Notes under the pieces: model-generated
Told to the model about the DNA's origin: nothing
Seen by the model: the letters and a program-made list of their open reading frames with translations, nothing else
Databases searched by the model: none
In this document: piece after piece, positions 33,391 to 42,487 of the stretch
Position numbering within the stretch: the first letter of the stretch is position 1
How the letters are laid out: each line of letters begins with the position of its first letter
Source of the DNA: an uncultured Bacilli bacterium
GTDB taxonomy: Bacteria; Bacillota_I; Bacilli_A; RF39; UBA660
Length of the DNA stretch: 64,000 bases
Reading direction: 5' to 3'
NCBI GenBank assembly: GCA_934098435.1
Contig: CAKOOV010000006.1
Span: forward strand, 1 to 64,000
Program-made: the position numbers and the translations under genes

Positions 33391-35154
33391 ATGAAAAAAA
33401 GAGAAAGAAAAAATAACAAAAAATTCAAAAATATATATTTAATAATATTTACCATAATAACATTAATATTTTTAGTATTCTTAAAACTATGTAATATATT
33501 ACCAACACTATATTTTATCATATCATTAATAGTAGTTATATTACTATATATAATAAACTTAATATTAATTAAAAAAAATAAAAAGATTGGTTACATATTT
33601 TCTGCCTTGTTTATAATAATATATCTTATAATAACCTACTATTTAGGAATAACATTAAACTTCTTTAATAGTTTTTCTAAGATTCATTATAGTGAAGAAA
33701 CATACTTAGTCTTAACATTAAAAGAAAACAATTATAAAGATATAAAAGATATCGAAAATACAGAATTAGGATATATAAAAAATGATTTAACAAACATAAA
33801 TAAAGCAATTGAAAAATTAGATAAAAAAATAAAAACAGAAAAAAAAGAATACACAGATTATACTAAATTATTTAATGACTTAGATAAAAAAACACTATCA
33901 TCCATTTTAATAGAAGAAAATTATTATAATATAAAATCAGAAGAAGAAGATGTAAGCCAATATCAAATATTATACAAAATAACAATAAGAAGTGTCATGA
34001 CAGAAAAAAATAAAACTGTAGATGTAACTAAAGATCCATTTACAATCTACATAAGTGGCATTGATGTATATGGTGATATAGCCACAGTATCTAGAAGTGA
34101 TGTAAATATACTAGTAACAGTAAATCCAAAAACAAAACAAATATTATTAACATCAATACCAAGAGATTATTACGTACAATTAGCAGGAACAACTGGATAT
34201 AAAGATAAATTAACACATGCCGGTAATTATGGAGTAAATATGTCTATTAGCACAATTGAAGAATTACTAGATATTGATATAAACTATTATTTAAGAGTTA
34301 ACTTTACAACACTAGAAAAACTAATAGACAGTATAGATGGTGTAGATGTATATTCCAAATATTCATTTACATCATATATAGATAATTACCAATTCTATAA
34401 AGGTTACAACCATATGAATGGTAAACAAGCTTTAGCTTTTTCTAGAGAAAGAAAAAGTCTTCCAGAAGGCGACAATGATCGTGGTAAAAATCAAGAAGCA
34501 GTAATTGAAGCCATTATAAGAAAAGTAACAAGTAAAGAATTAATATATAAATATTCAAAAATATTAGGAAGTGTAAAAGGTTCATTCCAAACAAGTCTAT
34601 CAGAAACAGATATAACAAAACTAATTCAAAAAGAATTAGAAAACCCAGGTGGCTGGAATATAACTAGCACATCACTAACGGGAACAGGTAGTATGGATTA
34701 TACATATTCATATAGCACACAAAAATTATATGTAACAATTCCAAATGAAGATAGTATAAAAGATGCAAAAAAACTAATAAACGATGTAAATAATGGTATA
34801 ACATTAGAGTCGTCATATAATAACACAGTTGGAAATGTTAAATACCCAAGTCAAGTAAATCCTCAAACTACTAAAGAAGAAACAAAGAAAGATACAACAA
34901 CAAATACTAAAAAAGATGATAATAAGCCAAAAGAAGACAATACAAAAACAGAGAAAGACGACACTACAAAAGTAGAAGAAAAAGATAATCAAACATCAGG
35001 AACTGATAAAAATACAACTACTTCTAAAGATAACAAAAAAGATGAAACCATAGATAAAGAAGAAAAAGATAATCAAGCATCAGAAACTGATAAAGATACA
35101 ACCACTTCCAAAGATAATGAAAAAAATGAAACCGAAAAAGCAAATAATCCATAA
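33391..35154 (+). CDS. LytR-CpsA-Psr (LCP) family cell-wall polymer ligase
   Basis: This 587-aa protein has three predicted membrane helices in residues 15-100. The extracellular LCP domain (about 215-385) has the arginine motifs SIPRDYYVQL and SRERKSLPEGDNDRGKNQ. LCP enzymes attach teichoic acids or other glycopolymers from lipid carriers to peptidoglycan. The last 110 residues are a Lys/Asp/Thr tail with two copies of a 28-residue repeat (DNA period 84 bp, from 34975 and 35059). The start at 33391 has GGAGGAG upstream; the longer frame has no ribosome site. Confidence 0.92.
   Translation: MKKRERKNNKKFKNIYLIIFTIITLIFLVFLKLCNILPTLYFIISLIVVILLYIINLILIKKNKKIGYIFSALFIIIYLIITYYLGITLNFFNSFSKIHYSEETYLVLTLKENNYKDIKDIENTELGYIKNDLTNINKAIEKLDKKIKTEKKEYTDYTKLFNDLDKKTLSSILIEENYYNIKSEEEDVSQYQILYKITIRSVMTEKNKTVDVTKDPFTIYISGIDVYGDIATVSRSDVNILVTVNPKTKQILLTSIPRDYYVQLAGTTGYKDKLTHAGNYGVNMSISTIEELLDIDINYYLRVNFTTLEKLIDSIDGVDVYSKYSFTSYIDNYQFYKGYNHMNGKQALAFSRERKSLPEGDNDRGKNQEAVIEAIIRKVTSKELIYKYSKILGSVKGSFQTSLSETDITKLIQKELENPGGWNITSTSLTGTGSMDYTYSYSTQKLYVTIPNEDSIKDAKKLINDVNNGITLESSYNNTVGNVKYPSQVNPQTTKEETKKDTTTNTKKDDNKPKEDNTKTEKDDTTKVEEKDNQTSGTDKNTTTSKDNKKDETIDKEEKDNQASETDKDTTTSKDNEKNETEKANNP
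34975..35136 (+). repeat. 84-bp tandem repeat in the LCP gene tail
   Basis: Two units start at 34975 and 35059 with GAAGAAAAAGATAATCAA. They encode a 28-residue charged repeat in the extracellular tail. Confidence 0.75.
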
Positions 35155-35167
35155 TTTGCTTTTTTTT
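35137..35167 (+). terminator. Terminator after the LCP gene
   Basis: AAAGCAAA (35137-35144) pairs with TTTGCTTT (35155-35162), followed by more T. The stop codon is in the loop. Confidence 0.8.
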
Positions 35168-35201
35168 ATATACTATGGTAAAATTATCTTGGTGAGCAAA
35201 A

Positions 35202-35786
35202 ATGAAAATAAATACTATTGAATTAATAATATCTGCAGTTCGTGAAAGCCAATATCCAACAGACAATAAAGAAGAATTCCTATTAGTAGGTAGAAGTAAC
35301 GTAGGTAAAAGCAGTTTTATAAATACAATTATAAATAGAAAAAACTATGCCAGAACATCATCTACTCCTGGAAAAACCCAAACATTAAATTTCTATAAAA
35401 TAAATGATTCCTTCTACTTAGTAGACGCCCCAGGTTACGGATTTGCTAAAGTAAGGAACTCATTAAAAAAGAAGTTTGGACTAATTATGGAAAGTTACTT
35501 AAAATCAAGAGGAAATCTAAAAATGGTATTTTTACTAATAGATTTCAGACATAAGCCAACAAGTGACGATATTATGATGTATGACTATTTAAAATATTAC
35601 AATGTACCAGTAACAATTATTTGTACCAAAGTAGACAAAGTATCTAAAAATAATCATGCTAAAAATAAAAATATAATTCAAAAAGAATTAAACTTACCTG
35701 ATGACAAAAATATAATTCTATTTTCATCAGTAACTAAAATAGGTAAAAACGAAGTATATGAAGAAATAGAAAAACATCTAAGTTAG
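35202..35786 (+). CDS. ysxC: Ribosome biogenesis GTPase YsxC/EngB
   Basis: This 194-aa P-loop GTPase is needed for 50S assembly. G1 is GRSNVGKSS (near 29-37), G2 lies in SSTPGKTQTLN, G3 is DAPGYG and G4 is TKVDKV. A TGGTAAAAT extended -10 sits 18 nt before the ATG, overlapping the T-run of the previous terminator. It is separated from the second ribosome GTPase, Der, by one unknown gene. The length is typical. Confidence 0.97.
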   Translation: MKINTIELIISAVRESQYPTDNKEEFLLVGRSNVGKSSFINTIINRKNYARTSSTPGKTQTLNFYKINDSFYLVDAPGYGFAKVRNSLKKKFGLIMESYLKSRGNLKMVFLLIDFRHKPTSDDIMMYDYLKYYNVPVTIICTKVDKVSKNNHAKNKNIIQKELNLPDDKNIILFSSVTKIGKNEVYEEIEKHLS

Positions 35787-35831
35787 TTACCCTATTAAAC
35801 ATATTATCATAAACTAAAATGGAAGTGATTT

Positions 35832-36302
35832 ATGATAATAAACCAAATAAATAATACTAATGATTATATAATAAAAATAATTAAAAATAATATAGATATA
35901 TACAATCATAATGTTTTAGAAGAAACAACAAATAAAATAATAAATAAAATAAAAAAGCAAAACAAATTAGAAAAACTAATTATTTTAGAGTTTTACCCAA
36001 TAAAAAAATATGGTACTCTAATTATATTAAAAAATATAAAAAAAATATTAAAAACAGAAAACGAAACAGAAGTAAAAATAATAATTCATACAGACTATCC
36101 AATATTATATAAAATAGATTATGACATTATAAAAGAATTTAATATAGACCATAAAAATATCTACTACTACAAAAACAATTTTTATCTTCAAATAAAAAAT
36201 ACTATTTCAAAGAAAGATTACTTATATCTTTTAGAATTGTCAGAGCTAACATATCAAAATACATTAAACATAATAAATTATGGATTAAAAATAAAACTAT
36301 AG
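35832..36302 (+). CDS. Uncharacterised 156-aa protein
   Basis: I do not recognise this gene. The protein is very rich in Ile, Asn and Lys, is soluble, and has mixed alpha/beta character (LEKLIILEFYPIKKYGTLIIL, EVKIIIHTDYPILYKID). It shows no cysteine, signal peptide or catalytic motif. GGAAGTGAT precedes the ATG. It lies between ysxC and der on the same strand, with gaps of 45 and 49 bp, so may be co-expressed with ribosome assembly GTPases; that is only context. Confidence 0.6.
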   Translation: MIINQINNTNDYIIKIIKNNIDIYNHNVLEETTNKIINKIKKQNKLEKLIILEFYPIKKYGTLIILKNIKKILKTENETEVKIIIHTDYPILYKIDYDIIKEFNIDHKNIYYYKNNFYLQIKNTISKKDYLYLLELSELTYQNTLNIINYGLKIKL

Positions 36303-36322
36303 TATTTTTTTTTATTTTCTGT

Positions 36323-36328
36323 TATAAT
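36323..36328 (+). promoter_or_regulatory. Extended -10 promoter of der
   Basis: TGTTATAAT, with the -10 at 36323-36328, ends 23 nt before the start codon. A GAGGTGAT ribosome site lies between. Confidence 0.65.
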
Positions 36329-36351
36329 ACTTTACAAAGAGGTGATATTAC

Positions 36352-37662
36352 ATGAAAGTACCTACAGTAGCAATCGTTGGAAGACCAAATGTTGGTAAAT
36401 CAACAATATTTAATAAATTAGTCGGTAAAAAAATAGCCATAATTGAAGATACACCTGGTGTAACAAGAGATAGAATATATGGCACAGTAAATTACAAAAA
36501 TTACAAATTCCATTTAATAGATACGGGCGGAATCGATGTATCAGAAGAAGACTTCAACAATGAAATAATTATTCAAGCAAATATAGCCATTGAAGAAGCA
36601 GATATTATAGTCTTTGTAATAAATGGATTAGAAGAATTAAATCAAAACGACTTCATAATAAGAGATATATTAATGAAATCAGGAAAAAAAGTTTTAATAG
36701 CAGTAAATAAATTAGATAATCCAAAAAGAGAAGAAAATATATATAACTACTATGAACTAGGTTTTGAAGATATATTACCAATAAGTGGTGAACATTCCTT
36801 AGGATTATCAGATTTATTAGATAAAATAACAGAAAATTTTACTGAAAATAACACAGAAGAAAAAAAAGACGATCGAATAAAATTCTGTCTAATAGGAAGA
36901 CCAAATGTTGGTAAAAGTAGCCTTGTAAACGCACTATTAAATGAAGAAAAAGTAATAGTATCCCCTATTGCCGGAACAACAAGAGATGCTATAGATACCG
37001 AGTTTACATATAATCAAAAAAAATATGTAGCAATAGATACAGCAGGAATCAGAAAAAGTGGCAAAATATTTGAAAGAATAGAAAAATATTCCGTATTAAG
37101 AAGTATGAAAGCCATAGAACGAAGTGATGTATGCCTACTAGTCATAAATGCCGAAGAAGGAATAATAGAACATGACAAACACATTGCTAGTTATGCTCTT
37201 GAAGAAGGAAAACCAATTATAATAGTAATAAATAAATGGGATACAGTAAATGATAAAAATGATATTAGTACATTTACAAAATTAATCCGTTCAGAATTCA
37301 AATTCTTATCATTTGCTCCAATAACATTTGTATCTGCTTTAACTAAAAAAAGAATATTTACTATTATGCCAGAAATAGATAAAGTATATATAAATTCACA
37401 TAAAGAAATAAAAACTAGCACCTTAAATGATGTAATAAGAGATGCCGTATTATTAAAAGCACCACCATCATATAAAGGAAAAAGATTAAAAATATCTTTT
37501 GCACAACAAACAGGAACTACCCCACCTAAATTTACCCTATTCGTAAATAGCAACAAACTAATACACTTTTCATACGAAAGATATTTAGAAAACAAATTAC
37601 GAGAAAATTTTGATTTAGAAGGAACACCAATCATATTAGAATATAAAAATAAAAATGATTAA
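36352..37662 (+). CDS. der: Ribosome biogenesis GTPase Der (EngA)
   Basis: This 436-aa protein has two tandem GTPase domains and a C-terminal KH-like domain. The first G1 is GRPNVGKST (8-16) with DTGGID as G3. The second is GRPNVGKSS (near 181) with DTAGIRK and NKWDT. The KH part contains PPSYKGKRLKISFAQQTGTTPPKF. It acts in late 50S maturation. It probably reads into spoVIF, as no terminator is visible between them. Confidence 0.98.
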   Translation: MKVPTVAIVGRPNVGKSTIFNKLVGKKIAIIEDTPGVTRDRIYGTVNYKNYKFHLIDTGGIDVSEEDFNNEIIIQANIAIEEADIIVFVINGLEELNQNDFIIRDILMKSGKKVLIAVNKLDNPKREENIYNYYELGFEDILPISGEHSLGLSDLLDKITENFTENNTEEKKDDRIKFCLIGRPNVGKSSLVNALLNEEKVIVSPIAGTTRDAIDTEFTYNQKKYVAIDTAGIRKSGKIFERIEKYSVLRSMKAIERSDVCLLVINAEEGIIEHDKHIASYALEEGKPIIIVINKWDTVNDKNDISTFTKLIRSEFKFLSFAPITFVSALTKKRIFTIMPEIDKVYINSHKEIKTSTLNDVIRDAVLLKAPPSYKGKRLKISFAQQTGTTPPKFTLFVNSNKLIHFSYERYLENKLRENFDLEGTPIILEYKNKND

Positions 37663-37710
37663 TTAACCTATTTAACCTTTTAACATATATTATGTTAGGA
37701 GGTTTTTTTA

Positions 37711-37953
37711 ATGAATTTTTCAGATAATTTTTTTAAAAAAGTAGAAAAAAAGACTAATGTTGATAAAGAAACAATATTATCACTTGCAAATAAATTACAA
37801 GCAGGTAATATGAAAGATGAAAGTACTTTAAAAGAAGTAATAAATGACCTAGCAAAAATGACTGGAAGAGAGGTATCTAAGGAAAAAGAACAAAAAATAA
37901 TTAACACCATTATGAATGATAATGTTCCAAGCGACTTAGATAAATTTATTTAA
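37711..37953 (+). CDS. spoVIF: Stage VI sporulation protein F (SpoVIF-like)
   Basis: This 80-aa soluble protein matches the SpoVIF family pattern: FFKKVEKKTNVDKETILSLANKLQ, then DESTLKEVINDLAKMTGREVSKEKEQKII. In Bacillus it is made in the mother cell and affects coat assembly. AGGAGG precedes the ATG. A CATATATTA box at 37684-37692 resembles a sigma-K -10, but it would start transcription inside the ribosome site, so I do not call it. The stop overlaps the next start as TAATG. Confidence 0.8.
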   Translation: MNFSDNFFKKVEKKTNVDKETILSLANKLQAGNMKDESTLKEVINDLAKMTGREVSKEKEQKIINTIMNDNVPSDLDKFI

Positions 37954-38585
37954 TGAAAAACATAACTATTGGTATAATAGCCAGAGAAGAAAAAATAAAC
38001 AATATATCTTTTGAAGCAATAACAAAAAATAATTTAAAATATATACATAATAAATGCAATTATATAGGAATATTAAATTATAACAATTCCTACCTCAACA
38101 CCGAGATATTAGATTTATGTGATGGAATAATTTTTCAAGGAGGAAGTACGATATACCCATATCACTTCCAAATATTAGACTATGCCATAAAAAAACATAT
38201 TCCCGTACTAGGAATATGCATGGGACATCAAATAATAGGATTATATAGTATAAATAGTACTACTGAAAAAGACTTAATAAAAATAAATAATCACTATAAC
38301 ATAAATAAAGAACATCTTATAAAAACAGAAAAAAACAGTATAATAAATAATTTACTAGGAGATACCCATTTAGTAAACACAAGACATTTATATGCAGTAA
38401 AGAAAGTAAATAAACCATTCAAAATAACATCTATATCAGCAGATAACATAATTGAAAGTATAGAATATATTGATAATAATAACTTCATATTAGGAGTACA
38501 ATTCCATCCAGAAGATATGGATGACACCGAAAATATATATAATTATTTTATAAAAGAAATAATAAAAAGAAAAAATAAAAACTAA
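37953..38585 (+). CDS. Class I glutamine amidotransferase-like hydrolase (peptidase C26)
   Basis: This 210-aa protein has the nucleophile elbow VLGICMGHQ with Cys89 and the His185-Glu187 pair in QFHPED. This is the C26 gamma-glutamyl hydrolase class, which cleaves gamma-glutamyl bonds such as gamma-Glu-GABA or folate tails. It is shorter than the usual 230-250 aa. Its start overlaps spoVIF by 1 nt, suggesting mother-cell or sporulation-linked expression. The substrate is not determined by sequence. Confidence 0.82.
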   Translation: MKNITIGIIAREEKINNISFEAITKNNLKYIHNKCNYIGILNYNNSYLNTEILDLCDGIIFQGGSTIYPYHFQILDYAIKKHIPVLGICMGHQIIGLYSINSTTEKDLIKINNHYNINKEHLIKTEKNSIINNLLGDTHLVNTRHLYAVKKVNKPFKITSISADNIIESIEYIDNNNFILGVQFHPEDMDDTENIYNYFIKEIIKRKNKN

Positions 38586-38599
38586 TACAACTCATTTTA

Positions 38600-38627
38600 G
38601 CATATTTAAAATTACTTAACATAGTAT
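38600..38627 (+). promoter_or_regulatory. Sigma-E-like promoter of spoIVA
   Basis: GCATATT (38600-38606), a 13-nt spacer and CATAGTAT (38620-38627). The -35 and spacing match the mother-cell sigma-E pattern (ATATT and CATAnnnT). In Bacillus spoIVA is a sigma-E gene. Confidence 0.65.
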
Positions 38628-38655
38628 TTAGTGATAAAAAGAAAAGAGGTATATA

Positions 38656-40125
38656 ATGGAAAAAACAGAAGTTATAAAAAGTATAGGCAAAAGATCAGGA
38701 GGAGACATATATTTAGGAGTAGTCGGCGCCGTACGTACAGGAAAATCAACATTCATAAGAAAGTTTATGGAAAATCTAATAATACCTAATATAACTGATG
38801 AATACGAAAGAAAAAGATGTCTTGACGAATTACCACAAGCAGCAGCAGGAAAAACAATAATGACTACAGAACCAAAATTTATACCATCGACAGCCACCAA
38901 AATAGAAATAGAAGATTTTACAGCCAATATAAGAATGATAGATTGCGTTGGATATATAGTTCCTTCTGCTAAAGGATATGAAGATGAAAATGGACCCCGA
39001 TTAGTAATGACACCATGGTATCAAGAACCAATTCCATTTATCGAAGCAGCAGAAATAGGAACAGAAAAAGTAATAAAAGACCACTCAACAATAGGTATTG
39101 TCGTAATAACTGATGGTTCAATAGGAGAAATACCAAGAAATGAATATCTGGATGCCGAAAAAACCGTTATTGAAGAATTAGAATCAATCGGAAAACCATA
39201 CATAGTCCTATTAAATAGTACTCATCCAATGCTACCAGATACCGAACTACTAGCGGATAAATTAAAAGATGAATATAAAGTACCAGTATTACCAATAAAT
39301 ATAGAAACAATGCAAGAAAGAGATATGTATAATATTTTAAAAGCAGCCCTATACGAATTTCCAATAGAACAAATAAAAGTAAACATGCCAGAATGGATAG
39401 CTATTCTAAAACCAGATCATTATTTAAAAAAAGAATATATAAATAGAATAAAAGAAGAAGTAACAGAAGTAAAAAAACTAAAGGATATAGATAAAATCAA
39501 TAATAACTTTACTGCATCAGATTATATAGCAAAATCCTATATATCAGAAGTAAACGCCGAAACAGGAGAAGTAACAATAAATTTAGAAGCTCCACCAGGA
39601 TTGTATAGTGAAGTACTAAAAAATACAATTGGTATATCAGTAAATACCAAAGCCGACTTACTTTCACTATTTCAGGAATTAAATATTGCTAAAAAAGAAT
39701 ATGATCAAATAAAAACAGCTTTAAAAATGGTTAAACAAACCGGATATGGTATAGCAGCACCATCATTAGAAGATATGAAACTAGAAAAGCCAGAAATAAT
39801 AAAACAAGGTTCAAGATATGGTATCAAACTTAAAGCTAAAGCAGCATCAATTCATATGATAAAAGTAGAAGTAGAAAGTACATTTGAACCAATAATAGGT
39901 AGTGAATTACAAAGTAAAGAATTAATAGAACATTTAACAAAAAATGATAACAATACTAATATATGGAAAAGTGAAATATTTGGTCGAAGTCTAGATGTAA
40001 TAGTACAAGAAGGAATACAAGCCAAATTATCTATGATGCCAGATAATGTAAGATTTAAATTATGTCAAACATTAACAAAAATAATAAATAAAGGTTCATC
40101 AAATATGATAGCCATAGTATTATAA
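38656..40125 (+). CDS. spoIVA: Stage IV sporulation protein A (coat basement ATPase)
   Basis: This 489-aa protein is the ATPase that polymerises on the forespore surface to found the spore coat. The Walker A is GAVRTGKST (24-32), followed by TEPKFIPSTATKIEI and IDCVGY. The C-terminal half, EKPEIIKQGSRYGIKLKAKA, is the family's membrane-targeting region. The usual length is 492 aa. AGAGGT lies upstream of the ATG. It has a sigma-E-like promoter and a shared terminator. Its presence is strong evidence for true endospore formation. Confidence 0.98.
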   Translation: MEKTEVIKSIGKRSGGDIYLGVVGAVRTGKSTFIRKFMENLIIPNITDEYERKRCLDELPQAAAGKTIMTTEPKFIPSTATKIEIEDFTANIRMIDCVGYIVPSAKGYEDENGPRLVMTPWYQEPIPFIEAAEIGTEKVIKDHSTIGIVVITDGSIGEIPRNEYLDAEKTVIEELESIGKPYIVLLNSTHPMLPDTELLADKLKDEYKVPVLPINIETMQERDMYNILKAALYEFPIEQIKVNMPEWIAILKPDHYLKKEYINRIKEEVTEVKKLKDIDKINNNFTASDYIAKSYISEVNAETGEVTINLEAPPGLYSEVLKNTIGISVNTKADLLSLFQELNIAKKEYDQIKTALKMVKQTGYGIAAPSLEDMKLEKPEIIKQGSRYGIKLKAKAASIHMIKVEVESTFEPIIGSELQSKELIEHLTKNDNNTNIWKSEIFGRSLDVIVQEGIQAKLSMMPDNVRFKLCQTLTKIINKGSSNMIAIVL

Positions 40126-40151
40126 AAAGCCTAATAATAATTAGACTTTTT
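40124..40151. terminator. Bidirectional terminator between spoIVA and the AI-2E gene
   Basis: AAAAAGCCTAAT (40124-40135) pairs with ATTAGACTTTTT (40140-40151) with one mismatch. Both stop codons touch the stem. Confidence 0.75.
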
Positions 40152-41280
40152 CTTTTACTCTATTGACAATCTTATTACTATTAATTCTATCATTAACAGC
40201 CTGTCTAAGTAATATATATAAAAGAGAACATAAAGGAGTTGCTATAAGCATACCAAGTATACCACCAACACTAGCCCCAATAGTAACAGATAAAAGTACC
40301 CAAATACCTGGAAGACCAACAGACTTACCAACAACTTTAGGATAAATCAAATTTCCTTCAATTTGTTGAAGTACCAAAATAAACACAACAAATATAATAG
40401 CTTTAATAGGGCTAATCATTAAAATAAGAAATGCCCCTAGAAAAGTACCAATAAATGCCCCAAATACAGGTATCAAAGCAGTAAATCCAAGTAACACTGC
40501 AATAGTAGGAGCATATGGAAGTCTAAGTATCAACATACCAAGAAAACATAAACTACCAAAAATTACAGCTTCAAGACATTGACCAGTAACAAAATTAGAA
40601 AAAGTAGTATTAGCCATTGAAGCATATTTATTAATTCTATTTACCGTTCTAGGTTTCAAATAAGCACTCATAAGCTTATTAAATTGTCTCTTTAATGTTT
40701 CTTTCTGTGCAATAATATAAATAGCAAAAACAATAGCAATAACAGCTTTACTAATAATAGTAATAAGTGAAGTAGCAACCTCAGTAGTAACAGTAATAAC
40801 ATCTTTCGAATTACCTTTAATATAATCAGTAATAATCTTACCAAAATTATCTAAATAATCAGATGCTTTCTTAACAGTATTCTCTTCCAAATTAAATTTA
40901 TTCATAACATTAATAATATCTTCCTTATAAGTAGGTAAACTATCTGTAAATAAAGATACCGAATTTTTAAGTTGAGGTATCAACAAATTCATAATAAACA
41001 CTATAATAAAAATAACCAAAACAACACTAATAGCAATACTAAAAGGTCTCTTAAGCTTAAGCCAAGTTTTCTTCTTTACCTTACCAAATAACTTACGTTC
41101 AATAAAATTAACTAAAACATTAAGAACAAAAGCTATTATAACACCAAAAATAAATGGCGAAAAAATATTAATAATATAACCCAATATAGATAATATCTTT
41201 TCAAAATTAACAAGTACAAAAATAATTAATGCAATATATGTAATAATTAAAATAATATTCTTTTTAATATCTCTTTTCAT
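40141..41280 (-). CDS. AI-2E family transporter/permease
   Basis: This 379-aa membrane protein of the PerM/AI-2E exporter family has about eight helices. The family signature is the region FGSLCFLGMLILRLPYAPTIAVLLGFTALIPVFGAFIG, described here only in part, then QQIEGNLIYPKVVGKSVGLPGIW. The transported molecule is uncertain; members export autoinducer-like molecules or ions. The start at 41280 has GAGGTG 4-5 nt upstream; a GTG start further up overlaps the ribosome site. It is convergent to spoIVA. Confidence 0.88.
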   Translation of the reverse strand: MKRDIKKNIILIITYIALIIFVLVNFEKILSILGYIINIFSPFIFGVIIAFVLNVLVNFIERKLFGKVKKKTWLKLKRPFSIAISVVLVIFIIVFIMNLLIPQLKNSVSLFTDSLPTYKEDIINVMNKFNLEENTVKKASDYLDNFGKIITDYIKGNSKDVITVTTEVATSLITIISKAVIAIVFAIYIIAQKETLKRQFNKLMSAYLKPRTVNRINKYASMANTTFSNFVTGQCLEAVIFGSLCFLGMLILRLPYAPTIAVLLGFTALIPVFGAFIGTFLGAFLILMISPIKAIIFVVFILVLQQIEGNLIYPKVVGKSVGLPGIWVLLSVTIGASVGGILGMLIATPLCSLLYILLRQAVNDRINSNKIVNRVKEKV

Positions 41281-41448
41281 AAAACACCTCACAAATCACA
41301 ATGTATTATAACATAAAGAATTAAAACTTACAATAATATTATTAACCTATTAAAAAAAGTTATACAAATAGTTAACTTTATAAAAATAATTTTCATATTT
41401 TCCCCAAAAGTATTGATTTTATTGAGATTATATGATATCTTTATGTAG

Positions 41449-41476
41449 TAAGCATAGTATATAAACATAATGCTTA
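41449..41476 (+). promoter_or_regulatory. Inverted repeat in the hup leader
   Basis: TAAGCAT (41449-41455) and ATGCTTA (41470-41476) flank 14 nt, 28 nt before the hup start. It may be an operator or leader hairpin. The promoter itself I cannot place with confidence. Confidence 0.35.
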
Positions 41477-41503
41477 ATTAATAAAAAACGGAGGTAATTA
41501 AAA

Positions 41504-41776
41504 ATGACAAAAGCTGAATTAGTAGAATTTATTGCTGAACAAGCAGATTTAACAAAAGCAGATGCTGGAAGAGCATTAGAAGCTGTAATGGAAGGAATAA
41601 CTAACGGATTAAAAAAATCTGGTAAAGTAACATTAGTGGGATTTGGAACATTTGTTGCTAAAAAGAGAGATGCAAGAACTGGTAGAAATCCACAAACTGG
41701 TGAAACAGTTAAAATCGAAGCTAGAGTTGTTCCAGGATTCAAAGCTGGAAGCAAATTAAAAGACGCTTTAAACTAA
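41504..41776 (+). CDS. hup: DNA-binding protein HU
   Basis: This 90-aa histone-like protein bends and compacts DNA as a dimer. It starts MTKAELVEFIAEQADLTKAD, has GKVTLVGFGTFV, and carries the DNA-contacting arm RDARTGRNPQTGE with the conserved Pro. CGGAGGT precedes the ATG. Codon use is cleaner and less A/T-extreme than neighbours (GGT, GCT, ATC), which fits high expression. It is followed by a bidirectional terminator. Confidence 0.98.
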   Translation: MTKAELVEFIAEQADLTKADAGRALEAVMEGITNGLKKSGKVTLVGFGTFVAKKRDARTGRNPQTGETVKIEARVVPGFKAGSKLKDALN

Positions 41777-41780
41777 AAAA

Positions 41781-41811
41781 TAAAGACTTCAGTAACTGAA
41801 GCCTTTTTTAT
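41781..41811. terminator. Bidirectional terminator after hup
   Basis: CTTCAG-TAA-CTGAAG (41787-41801) has a T-run downstream on both strands. It serves hup and the convergent repressor gene. Confidence 0.85.
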
Positions 41812-41813
41812 TT

Positions 41814-42479
41814 TTATCTTATATCCCTAGATATTGATATAACCTTACCAAGTATCATATTATCAGAAAAAACATTAACAACAATAGTCTGATATTTAGG
41901 ATTAATAGCCTGTAAAATAATAGCTTTTCCACTCTTATATAATCTTCTAGCGGACAAAACATTTCCCTTAACAGCAATAATAATATCATCACCATTATCA
42001 TAATGATCAATTTTTTTAAAGAAAAGTCTATCACCCTTCAAATATGTCGGTGCCATCGAATCATCCAATAATTTAATAGATAATTCACACCCCTTATTCA
42101 TAGATTCATAAGAAGCGTTTTTATAAGCATTAATTATCTTTTCACCTCTAGAAGTAATATTCTTACTACCATTCATAGTATTAACACAATTTTTAATAAA
42201 TTTCTTTTCAAACATTTCCTTTTCATTCTTAGTCATTGGAATATCATCAAAAGTACCAATATCAATATTAAAAATATTAGCAATATCAAAAAACACATCA
42301 TATGGAATATTAAGCATTCCAGTCTCATACTTATGTAATGTCTGTCTGTTTTTCTTATAGTTTAAAGCCCTCGCCAAATCTTCTAAAGAATAATTAAATT
42401 TTTCCCTATATTCTTTAATAATATTACAAACAAAAGGTTTCAAATCATCACTAATAAGTTCATCTTTCCTTGTTCTCAC
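41814..42479 (-). CDS. XRE/peptidase S24-like repressor with altered catalytic Lys position
   Basis: This 221-aa protein has an N-terminal helix-turn-helix (residues 15-75: YSLEDLARALN, then RQTLHKYETGMLNIP) and a LexA/CI-type C-terminal domain. The nucleophile Ser141 is present in DDSMAPT. In the region where LexA has VKRL, this protein reads ARRL, with Arg178 at the expected general-base Lys. No clear Ala-Gly cleavage site is seen in the linker. It may be a repressor that is not self-cleaved. The start is GTG at 42479 after AGGTG. Confidence 0.75.
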   Translation of the reverse strand: MRTRKDELISDDLKPFVCNIIKEYREKFNYSLEDLARALNYKKNRQTLHKYETGMLNIPYDVFFDIANIFNIDIGTFDDIPMTKNEKEMFEKKFIKNCVNTMNGSKNITSRGEKIINAYKNASYESMNKGCELSIKLLDDSMAPTYLKGDRLFFKKIDHYDNGDDIIIAVKGNVLSARRLYKSGKAIILQAINPKYQTIVVNVFSDNMILGKVISISRDIR

Positions 42480-42487
42480 AATTACAC

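Noticed and set aside
34860..35150. Lys/Asp/Thr-rich tail of the LCP protein as a separate gene or phase-variable repeat
   Set aside because: Only two 84-bp units in frame; likely ordinary low-complexity extracellular tail.
37684..37692. Sigma-K -10-like CATATATTA before spoVIF
   Set aside because: Its predicted start of transcription falls inside the ribosome site, so it is probably not used.
41814..42479. Prophage CI repressor
   Set aside because: No phage genes surround it; it lies between hup and a transporter pair, so a chromosomal regulator is more likely.
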